Source: Candidatus Aalborgicola bjergmarkensis (GTDB lineage: Bacteria; Pseudomonadota; Gammaproteobacteria; Burkholderiales; Burkholderiaceae_C). Taken from it: DNA of 38,804 bases. The stretch covers positions 1 through 38,804 of the forward strand of contig JADJFE010000022.1 of NCBI GenBank assembly GCA_016708725.1, given 5' to 3'. A program made the translations under genes and the position numbers. The notes beneath the pieces were generated by a model. That model made no database searches, was not told where the DNA came from, and worked only from the letters and a program-made list of their open reading frames with translations. Of the stretch, positions 25,128 to 32,259 are shown one piece after another. Within the stretch, counting starts at the first letter, position 1. Each line of letters starts with the position of its first letter.

Positions 25128-25966
25128 AAACAACTTCCGGCACATGGCTTGCCAGATTCTGGATGGGAGCGGTTTACTTTTTTCTCTACATGCCCATCAT
25201 CACGCTGATCGTGCTGAGTTTCAATGCCAGTCCTTTGGTGACGCAGTGGGGCGGTTGGTCCTTGCGCTGGTACTCCGAACTGACCCAGGATACCGAGATC
25301 ATTTCGGGCTTTACCCTCTCACTGGAGGTTGCGTTCATGACCGCCTGTTCGTCGGTCACACTGGGCACACTGGCAGCGATAACCCTGCATCGCTTCCGAC
25401 GTTTTCCAGGCCGCACCCTGTTTGCCGGCATGGTGAATTCGCCGCTGGTCATGCCCGAGGTCATCATTGGCTTGTCACTGCTTCTGATGCTGGTTTCGGT
25501 GCAACGCCTGTTCGGTTTCCCGGACCGTGGTGTAGCCACCATCTGGCTGGGGCATACCTTGTTGGGCATGGCCTACGCCACGGTGGTGATCCAGTCACGG
25601 TTGAAGGAAGTTAGTCCCACGCTGGAGGAAGCCGCGCAGGACCTGGGCTGCCGCCCCTCGCAGGTGTTTTTTCTGATTACCTTGCCCATGATTTCGCAAG
25701 CTATCGCTTCGGCCTGGCTACTGACCTTTACCCTGTCGCTGGACGATGTGGTACTGTCGGCCTTCCTGTCCGGGCCAGGTTCGACGACCATGCCCATCAC
25801 CATTTTCAGCCGGGCAAGACTGGGCTTGAGTCCCAGCGTCAATACGGTGGCCACCTTGACGGTCGCTGTAGTCAGTACCGGCGTCCTGCTGGCCAGCGTC
25901 CTGATGGCGCGTGCCGAGCGCCGCCGTGCGGCAGAGCGGGCAGCCGCTTACCGGGCTGGTGGTTGA
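25124..25966 (+). CDS. potI: PotI-like polyamine ABC transporter permease
   Basis: A 280-residue permease with six hydrophobic segments, the EAA loop LEEAAQDLGCRPSQVFFLIT and the PotC/PotI segment TLSLDDVVLSAFLSGPGSTTMPI. It completes a putrescine/spermidine-type importer with potG and potH. The start overlaps potH (ATGA). The chemotaxis PAS gene begins 32 bp after the stop. Confidence 0.9.
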   Translation: MKTTSGTWLARFWMGAVYFFLYMPIITLIVLSFNASPLVTQWGGWSLRWYSELTQDTEIISGFTLSLEVAFMTACSSVTLGTLAAITLHRFRRFPGRTLFAGMVNSPLVMPEVIIGLSLLLMLVSVQRLFGFPDRGVATIWLGHTLLGMAYATVVIQSRLKEVSPTLEEAAQDLGCRPSQVFFLITLPMISQAIASAWLLTFTLSLDDVVLSAFLSGPGSTTMPITIFSRARLGLSPSVNTVATLTVAVVSTGVLLASVLMARAERRRAAERAAAYRAGG

Positions 25967-25998
25967 ACTTATTTTTCGGTCACAAGAATCAAAAAACC

Positions 25999-26520
25999 AT
26001 GAAAGACAAAACCATCACCCCCACACAGCATGAACTGGTCATGCGCGAGAACGATTTCATCGTCTCCAAAACCGATTTGAAGGGCCGCATCACGTACGGC
26101 AACCAGATTTTCATGCAATTCTCCGGCTACTCGGAAGAAGAATTGCTGGGCACACAGCACAACATCGTCCGCCACCCGGATATGCCACGGGGGGTGTTCA
26201 AGTTTTTATGGGATACCCTGCAAGCGGGGCAGGAGTGTTTTGCGTATGTGAAAAACATGTCCAGGGATGGCAGTTTTTACTGGGTCTTTGCCAACGTGAC
26301 GCCTTCACTGGATGAAAATGGGCAAGTGGAAGGGTATTTTTCCGTGCGCCGCAAACCCAGGGCGCAGGCGGTGGAGGTGGTTTCGGGTCTTTACCGGCTC
26401 ATGCTGGAAGAAGAGCGCCGCGTAGGCTCCAGGGACGCCTGCGCGGCATCCCTGGCATTATTGACAGGCTTGCTGGCTGAAAAAGGTGTGAGTTATGAAG
26501 CATTCATTCTTTCAATCTGA
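25999..26520 (+). CDS. Aer/CetB-like PAS redox sensor protein
   Basis: A 173-residue soluble protein that is essentially the PAS domain of the energy-taxis receptor Aer: DFIVSKTDLKGRITYGN, FSGYSEEELLG, the highly conserved HNIVRHPDMPRG and GSFYWVFANVTP. In Aer this domain binds FAD and reads the redox state of the electron-transport chain. There is no membrane or signalling domain, so it needs a partner, as in the CetB-CetA system of Campylobacter. I chose the ATG at 25999; a TTG at 25963 overlapping the potI stop is possible. It overlaps the receptor gene by 26 bp. Confidence 0.85.
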   Translation: MKDKTITPTQHELVMRENDFIVSKTDLKGRITYGNQIFMQFSGYSEEELLGTQHNIVRHPDMPRGVFKFLWDTLQAGQECFAYVKNMSRDGSFYWVFANVTPSLDENGQVEGYFSVRRKPRAQAVEVVSGLYRLMLEEERRVGSRDACAASLALLTGLLAEKGVSYEAFILSI

Positions 26521-28411
26521 GACCGGGCGCTTCGCGCTGGGGCTGGGTTTTTTGCTCTTCCTGGGTGCCATCGTGCAGGTGTGGTGGAGCCACGGTGAAT
26601 GGATCGTCCTGCTACCCCTGTTGCCTGTTGCCCTGGTATGGGCGGTGTGGGTACTGCGCCTGCGCTTCAACATCCGGCTTTTAGGCCGCGTCAAGGCGCT
26701 GGCGCATGAAGTGGCCTATGGAAAATTTGGCAACCGCATCACCAATATCCCCAAAACCAACGAGTTCAGCGACCTGTGCTGGCAGATGAACGACATGCTT
26801 GACCAGCTCGAAGCCTGCTTCAGGGAGCAAGCCACCGCGCTCAGCTATGCGGCACAGGGCAAGTACTTTCGGCTCGGACAGCCGAGCGGCTTGCACGGAA
26901 GTTTTCGCACCTCACAGGAAGCCATGAACCAGTCATTGAGAAACATGGCGGAAAAGGTCGCACAGGAACAAAAAGCCGCAGCGGAAAAACAACTGGCGCA
27001 CGAGCGCGAACTGCTTATTGCCGCTGAAAATTTGCGCATCCGCAATGCACTGGACAAGTGCAGTACCAACGTGATGATTGCGGATGCCAACAATGCCATC
27101 ATTTACATGAACGAAACGGTGACGGCCATGTTTCAACGCAACGAAGTTGAGTTGCGCAAGGTGATGCCGCATTTTGATGCGCGCAGCCTCATAGGCGCCA
27201 GCATCGACACGTTTCACAAGAGTCCCGGACACCAGCGCTCCATGCTGGCAACACTCAAAACGGTCCATCGTACGCAGATCCAGGTCGGTACGCTGTATTT
27301 TGGTCTTGCGGCCAACCCGATTGTGGATGCCCAGGGGCAGCGGGTTGGCACCGTGGTGGAGTGGGCCGACCGCACGGGGGAGGTGAATGTGGAAAGGGAT
27401 GTGGCCTCCATTGTGCAAGCGGCTGCGGACGGCAACTTCAGCCAGCGCTTGCGTATGGACGACAAGATCGGTTTTTTTGCCACCTTGTCCGCAGGAATGA
27501 ACCAGCTCATGCAGACCTGTGAACAAGGTCTCAATGATGTCTCGGCGCTGTTGGCCGCATTTGCCCAGGGCGATCTGACGCAGCGCATCACACGCGCGTA
27601 CAGTGGCCTCTTTGGCATGGTCAAGGACAATGCCAATTCGACCGCAGAGAATCTGACCCAGGTCATGGGCGAGGTGCGTGCTGCTGCCGATGCCTTGACA
27701 GGGGCGGCCAACCAGGTGAGCGCAACGGCACAATCCCTGTCGCAAGCCGCCAGTGAACAGGCCGCCAGCGTTGAGCAAACTTCGGCCAGCATTGATGCCA
27801 TGTCAGAATCCATCACCCACAACAGCGATAACGCCAAGGGCACCGATGGCATGGCCGCCAAGACCAGCAGGGAAGCGACCGAGGGTGGAAAAGCCGTGGG
27901 CCAGACCGTGCTGGCCATGAAACAGATTGCGACCAAGATCGGCATCATCAATGACATTGCCTACCAGACCAATCTGCTGGCGCTCAATGCTGCCATTGAG
28001 GCGGCACGTGCTGGCGAACACGGCAAGGGCTTTGCCGTGGTTGCCGCAGAGGTGCGCAAGCTGGCCGAACGCAGCCAGGAGGCGGCAAAAGAAATCGGTG
28101 ATCTGGCGCAGGCCAGCGTTTCCACGGCCGAACACGCAGGTAAGCTACTCGACGAAATTGTTCCCAGTATTCAAAAAACGTCGAAGCTGGTGCAGGAGAT
28201 TGCCGCCGCCAGTGCCGAGCAAAGCGAATCCGTCGTGCAGATCAGCGGCGCCATGGGGCAACTCAGCAAGGCCACGCAACAAAATGCGGCCGCATCCGAG
28301 GAGTTGGCCGCCACGAGCGAAGAGTTATCGGGTCAGGCGGAACAGTTGCAGCAGTCCGTGGCTTTTTTCAATATCCGACAGGGTGATGCGGATGATGTGT
28401 TAGACATGTGA
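26495..28411 (+). CDS. CetA-like methyl-accepting chemotaxis protein
   Basis: A 638-residue receptor. Two membrane helices (about 13-30 and 36-54) are joined by only a few residues, so there is no periplasmic ligand domain. HAMP-like segments, an internal PAS (about 183-295) and a second HAMP-like region follow. The signalling domain carries AYQTNLLALNAAIEAARAGE and HGKGFAVVAAEVRKLAERS at about 484-530. There is no NWETF-type CheR tether at the C-terminus. An AAGGTG ribosome site supports the ATG at 26495 inside the PAS gene. Architecture and coupling suggest energy taxis with the preceding PAS protein. Confidence 0.88.
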   Translation: MKHSFFQSETGRFALGLGFLLFLGAIVQVWWSHGEWIVLLPLLPVALVWAVWVLRLRFNIRLLGRVKALAHEVAYGKFGNRITNIPKTNEFSDLCWQMNDMLDQLEACFREQATALSYAAQGKYFRLGQPSGLHGSFRTSQEAMNQSLRNMAEKVAQEQKAAAEKQLAHERELLIAAENLRIRNALDKCSTNVMIADANNAIIYMNETVTAMFQRNEVELRKVMPHFDARSLIGASIDTFHKSPGHQRSMLATLKTVHRTQIQVGTLYFGLAANPIVDAQGQRVGTVVEWADRTGEVNVERDVASIVQAAADGNFSQRLRMDDKIGFFATLSAGMNQLMQTCEQGLNDVSALLAAFAQGDLTQRITRAYSGLFGMVKDNANSTAENLTQVMGEVRAAADALTGAANQVSATAQSLSQAASEQAASVEQTSASIDAMSESITHNSDNAKGTDGMAAKTSREATEGGKAVGQTVLAMKQIATKIGIINDIAYQTNLLALNAAIEAARAGEHGKGFAVVAAEVRKLAERSQEAAKEIGDLAQASVSTAEHAGKLLDEIVPSIQKTSKLVQEIAAASAEQSESVVQISGAMGQLSKATQQNAAASEELAATSEELSGQAEQLQQSVAFFNIRQGDADDVLDM

Positions 28412-28423
28412 AACCAGCACATA

Positions 28424-28447
28424 AAAAAGGGCACAACCGTGCCCCTT
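28424..28447. terminator. Bidirectional terminator between receptor and porin genes
   Basis: GGGCAC-AACC-GTGCCC forms a 6-bp stem with T6 on the minus strand. It is best suited to end the outer-membrane protein operon at 28470 and could also slow the convergent receptor transcript. Confidence 0.7.
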
Positions 28448-28469
28448 CGAATGTTTCAGTGAATCTGGC

Positions 28470-29957
28470 TCAGAAATGCACCACCATGGTGAATTGCAGC
28501 ATAGTGGCATCGAGGTCGATAGGCTTGGAGATTGGCAAGCCGGCATAGCGATTCTTGCCGCCTTCTCCAGGCTGGGCTTTGCCATAAATCATCAGGTAAT
28601 CCGCCTTCTTGGTTGGGGAATAGCCCAGAATCAAATCCAGTTCGGTAGCAAACTTGTCGCTAAGTGTTGAGCGGCCCGTGATGGAATTGGCGGTACTGGC
28701 CTGGTCAAAGCGGTAATCGTAATACTGCAATTTTATCCAGGTTCCTTGAATCGGAGGAGCCAGTGTCAGATGGACAAAGTGGGTGTTGAGATTGCTCGGG
28801 CGGGTTTCGTACGTACCGACCACGATGCCCTGATACCAGTAGCCAGGGCCACGTTGGGTATAGCCATAGTACAGGTAATCCCAGCCTTCGTTGGTACCCG
28901 GTGTATTAGCCTTGTCGCCCGAGAACGAAGCGTAGCGATAACCCAGGGTTGGATACCAGGGCAGGAAGGGCATGAACAGGCTGGCCTCGGCAAACCAAGC
29001 GTTGGCGTTGCGGTTGGCTGCACCACCTTTTTGCTGGTTGTATTCACCGGCCAGCTCCAGTATCGGCAAGGAAGCAATCGGTTTCCCACGGCCATGCACG
29101 CCAAAGACGTACTCGCCTTTCCTGTCGGGAACAGCTGCCCGGTTGATGTCAAAGTGGGTGGACGCATTCACGTCAAAGTAAGACATGCCCACCTTGCCCA
29201 GCTTGGCATCCGCCATCTCCAGGTTCATGCCGGTGATGGTGTCGTCACCATAGTCGGATGAGGCTTCCAGAGCGAATAACTCAGCCCGGAAAGGTCCCTT
29301 GTTGATGCGCGCAATGGCCGTGTTGTTCCATGCCTGGCGTGCGATGCCCAGCCAATAAAGCCCCTTGCTCTGGGTCGCCTCGTCGGTGCCATCGGACAAA
29401 ACCATGCCATCGCCCAACTGGAAGTCCTGTCGGCCAAAGCTCAGGTCCAGGCCATCCTGACCCAGAGCCGGAAAGAGATTGCCCGATTTCCAGCCCAGGT
29501 AGGCCCAGTCCAGACTGGTATCCGACATGTTCTTGCCAATGACCTTCGGTATGGGCGTGCCATTTAGCTGGTAGCCACCGCCGTCGAATTGCCAGTGCTC
29601 GCCAACGGTCTTGCCATAGCTGTCGCCGTCGCCGCGCGTCATGGATGTGACGCCACGCAGTCCGCCATAGACGGTGCTGGAGTCGGATTGCTTCCAGGTC
29701 ATATTGACGCGCGGTGCCAGATAGAGTTCGGTACGGGCAATGTCGTTACTCAGATTGGCACCCAATTGCCCGGCGCCAAAGTGTGTGTTGGTCATTGAAA
29801 AGGACGTAAGACCGGCGGACAGACCAAAATCAAATTGCGGGCTCTCTTGCGCTGGCGCAGCATCGGCGGCCAGGGCTGGTGTAGCGGTCATGCACAGTGC
29901 AGTGCTCAAGGCTGGCAACCAGGTGGGTGCCTTTCTGGAAAAGATCGAATGTTTCAT
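28470..29957 (-). CDS. Outer-membrane beta-barrel porin, alginate-export-like
   Basis: A 495-residue protein with a Sec signal peptide (MKHSIFSRK..., cleavage after ALA). The mature sequence alternates like a beta-barrel and ends in the outer-membrane signature VVHF. Segments such as LDLSFGRQDFQLGDGMVL and WDYLYYGYTQRGPGYWYQG resemble AlgE-type (alginate_exp) porins; the family call is tentative and the substrate unknown. I chose the ATG at 29957, the beginning of the signal peptide. It is last in a three-gene outer-membrane operon. Confidence 0.75.
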   Translation of the reverse strand: MKHSIFSRKAPTWLPALSTALCMTATPALAADAAPAQESPQFDFGLSAGLTSFSMTNTHFGAGQLGANLSNDIARTELYLAPRVNMTWKQSDSSTVYGGLRGVTSMTRGDGDSYGKTVGEHWQFDGGGYQLNGTPIPKVIGKNMSDTSLDWAYLGWKSGNLFPALGQDGLDLSFGRQDFQLGDGMVLSDGTDEATQSKGLYWLGIARQAWNNTAIARINKGPFRAELFALEASSDYGDDTITGMNLEMADAKLGKVGMSYFDVNASTHFDINRAAVPDRKGEYVFGVHGRGKPIASLPILELAGEYNQQKGGAANRNANAWFAEASLFMPFLPWYPTLGYRYASFSGDKANTPGTNEGWDYLYYGYTQRGPGYWYQGIVVGTYETRPSNLNTHFVHLTLAPPIQGTWIKLQYYDYRFDQASTANSITGRSTLSDKFATELDLILGYSPTKKADYLMIYGKAQPGEGGKNRYAGLPISKPIDLDATMLQFTMVVHF

Positions 29958-30003
29958 ACAACTCCACGAACAATGAAAATACGGAGGGAATAAGACCGCA
30001 CGA

Positions 30004-30735
30004 TCAGAAGCTGACCATGCCACCAAGATAAAAGCCGGAGAACGTCACCGAGACCTTCTTGCTGCTATCAAAGACAAACTTGTCTTCGGCGGAAGTTCTT
30101 TCATAGCCGCCAACCACGCTGAACTTCTTATACACAGGTACTTCGGCACCCAGCCTGAGATTCCAGGCGTAATTGCCGGTCAGCAGATTGGCGTCTTTCA
30201 CGTAGCCGTGGACGGCCAGATTTGGCACGTAACCGAGTCTGTAGGTCAGCGCAAATTTGTCATCCCAGCTGCGCCGACCCTTGATGCCGATTTCAAGGCC
30301 ATCGAACCAGTTTGCCGGTGAAATGGTAAATTGCTCCCACAGACGGAAATAGCCCAGCGTGACATCCAGTTTGCCAATCATCGGGTGATTGAGCACGTTG
30401 TACCCGGCAAACATGCTGATAACGTCCGTATTCACGTGGCTCAAGGGATTGCCGCCACCAACCCTGTCGGATGTGCCCGTCAGGTAGTCCACGCCAAGAC
30501 TGGCCTTGCCAAAGTCGGCTTCACCCAGAAAACCATAAAAACGGTTGCTGCCGTTGCTATATTCCATGGCAACCATGGCGTTGTCGTACGTTTTCAGATC
30601 GGTTTTATGGGGCGAGGCAATCACCGCCAGACGGAATTCCGGCTCCATGGCAGCAGGCATATCCCCTGCCATGGTGCCAGAGGAAGCCGCAAGGCCTATC
30701 AGCCCTCCCAACGTGTATTTAAGCTTACTCAGCAT
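30004..30735 (-). CDS. Small outer-membrane barrel protein, paralogue 1
   Basis: A 243-residue protein with a signal peptide ending near TMAGD and the C-terminal outer-membrane signature FYLGGMVSF. I do not recognise the family. It is closely similar along its length to the next gene upstream (shared SLGVDYLTGTS, ANWFDGLEIGIKGRR, DDKFALTYR, GAEVPV). The ATG at 30735 has GGAGAA at good spacing; it begins the same MLSKLKYTLGG-type leader as the paralogue. Forty-six bases separate it from the porin. Confidence 0.75.
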   Translation of the reverse strand: MLSKLKYTLGGLIGLAASSGTMAGDMPAAMEPEFRLAVIASPHKTDLKTYDNAMVAMEYSNGSNRFYGFLGEADFGKASLGVDYLTGTSDRVGGGNPLSHVNTDVISMFAGYNVLNHPMIGKLDVTLGYFRLWEQFTISPANWFDGLEIGIKGRRSWDDKFALTYRLGYVPNLAVHGYVKDANLLTGNYAWNLRLGAEVPVYKKFSVVGGYERTSAEDKFVFDSSKKVSVTFSGFYLGGMVSF

Positions 30736-30862
30736 TGTCAATTCTCCTTCAAAAAAAGCGTGAAGCATGTCCAGTTTCGCGTGAATTCCCAAGCGCAGGG
30801 TACCCACCAACCTTGCTGTTAGCATACCCGATGATAGTGGTGTTCATGCACAAGCCACGACA

Positions 30863-31633
30863 TCAAAAGCTGACCATGCCACCGAGATAGAAGCCGGCGG
30901 ATGTCGCCGAAATATTGCTGTCATCAACAACAAACTTGTATTTGGCGACAATTTTTTCGTACCCAGCCACCACGCTAAAACTCTTGTGAACGGGTACTTC
31001 GGCACCCAGTCTGAAATTCCAGGCGTTTTTGCCGGTCATCACATTGGCATCTTTCGCATTGCCGTGGGCAGCCAAGTTCGGCACGTAACCGATTCTGTAG
31101 GTCAACGCAAATTTATCATCCCAGGCGCGCCGACCCTTGATACCAATTTCAAGACCGTCAAACCAGTTGGCTGGTGAAATGGAGGGCTGATCCCACTGAC
31201 GAAAATAGCCCAGCGTAACATCCAGCTTACCAATCGCCGGGTGATCCACCACGTTGTAACCTGCTAACAAGGAGATGAGTTCCGTATTCACGTGGGTCAA
31301 AGGATTGAATGTGGGCGAGTTGGGCGTGTAATCCAGCCCGCCTGCAACGGTGTTGGACGTGCCTGTCAGGTAATCTACCCCCAAGCTGACCTTGCCGAAG
31401 TTGGCCTCACCCAAAAAACCATAGTAACCGGCGCCCTCGTTGCTGTGGTCCTTGGGGAGTTGACCAACGCTGGCCATAAAACTGGGAGCACTCAACTCGG
31501 TTTTGTGCGGTGAGAAAATCACGGCCAGGCGAAATGTGGGATCCGTGGCAGTGGACAGATCACCTGCCATGGCACAAGAGGAAGCCGCAAGGCCGACCAT
31601 CCCTGCCAGGGTGTATTCAAGCTTGCTCGACAT
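30863..31633 (-). CDS. Small outer-membrane barrel protein, paralogue 2
   Basis: A 256-residue protein with a signal peptide (MSSKLEYTLAGMVGLAASS, cleavage near AMAGD) and the ending FYLGGMVSF. It is a tandem duplicate of the 30004-30735 gene, differing by a longer loop near residue 95 (LDYTPNSPTFNPL) and in the C-terminal strands. The upstream leader is duplicated too, including TTCTCCTTCAAAAA and an ACCCGATGATA block, so each copy probably has its own promoter. Function unknown. Confidence 0.75.
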   Translation of the reverse strand: MSSKLEYTLAGMVGLAASSCAMAGDLSTATDPTFRLAVIFSPHKTELSAPSFMASVGQLPKDHSNEGAGYYGFLGEANFGKVSLGVDYLTGTSNTVAGGLDYTPNSPTFNPLTHVNTELISLLAGYNVVDHPAIGKLDVTLGYFRQWDQPSISPANWFDGLEIGIKGRRAWDDKFALTYRIGYVPNLAAHGNAKDANVMTGKNAWNFRLGAEVPVHKSFSVVAGYEKIVAKYKFVVDDSNISATSAGFYLGGMVSF

Positions 31634-31871
31634 TATTGATTCTCCTTCAAAAAGTGTGCCCAGTTTCGCACGAATCCCCAGGTAAACGACACCCATTGGC
31701 CCCTACACTATTGGCGCACCCGATGATAACGGCGCTCAAACACAAGCCCCGTGTTGCAAAAGCCACAATCATGGTGTGGGACTGCTGCGGCTCTGCCCGC
31801 GAACGGACTCGGGAAATTTGGGATAAACTGGGCTTCCCTTTCAAACTACTGATGTCCGGAGCCAACCTGCT

Positions 31872-32210
31872 ATGTCATTCCAATCCTTTATTGACACCCA
31901 CCTCAAACTCCTGGCCGAAGGCGACGCTGGCCGCATGGTGGACAACGATTACCACGAAGATTGCGTCATGGTGCTGCTGGTTGAACCCGGTGGCCAGGTG
32001 ATTCGCGGCAAGGACGCCCTTAAAGGCCAGCTCGGCTACTACCTGCAAAACATCTACCGTGGTTTTGTGTCCATGCAAAAACTGTGCATGACCGAGGATT
32101 CCATTGTCCTGGAAGCCACTATTAATACCGTGAACGGCGAATCCAAGGTCTGGGATGCCATGCACATGAAAGACGGCAAGATTTTGCGCCATTACTCCGG
32201 CGTGCGTTGA
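31872..32210 (+). CDS. NTF2-like / SnoaL-like small protein
   Basis: A 112-residue protein with the cone-shaped NTF2-like pattern: an N-terminal helix (FIDTHLKLLAEGD), DNDYHEDCVMV, the RGKDALKGQLGYYLQN helix and beta strands ending DGKILRHYSGVR. Such folds serve as small-molecule-binding enzymes or chaperones. It precedes the molybdenum hydroxylase by 49 bp and is likely to be co-transcribed, suggesting a role with its substrate. A second SnoaL-like domain occurs in the lipoprotein at 36069. Confidence 0.8.
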   Translation: MSFQSFIDTHLKLLAEGDAGRMVDNDYHEDCVMVLLVEPGGQVIRGKDALKGQLGYYLQNIYRGFVSMQKLCMTEDSIVLEATINTVNGESKVWDAMHMKDGKILRHYSGVR

Positions 32211-32259
32211 TCGACTGCGCATAGCATAGTTTTCCCCCGCACCCATCACCATCATCACC

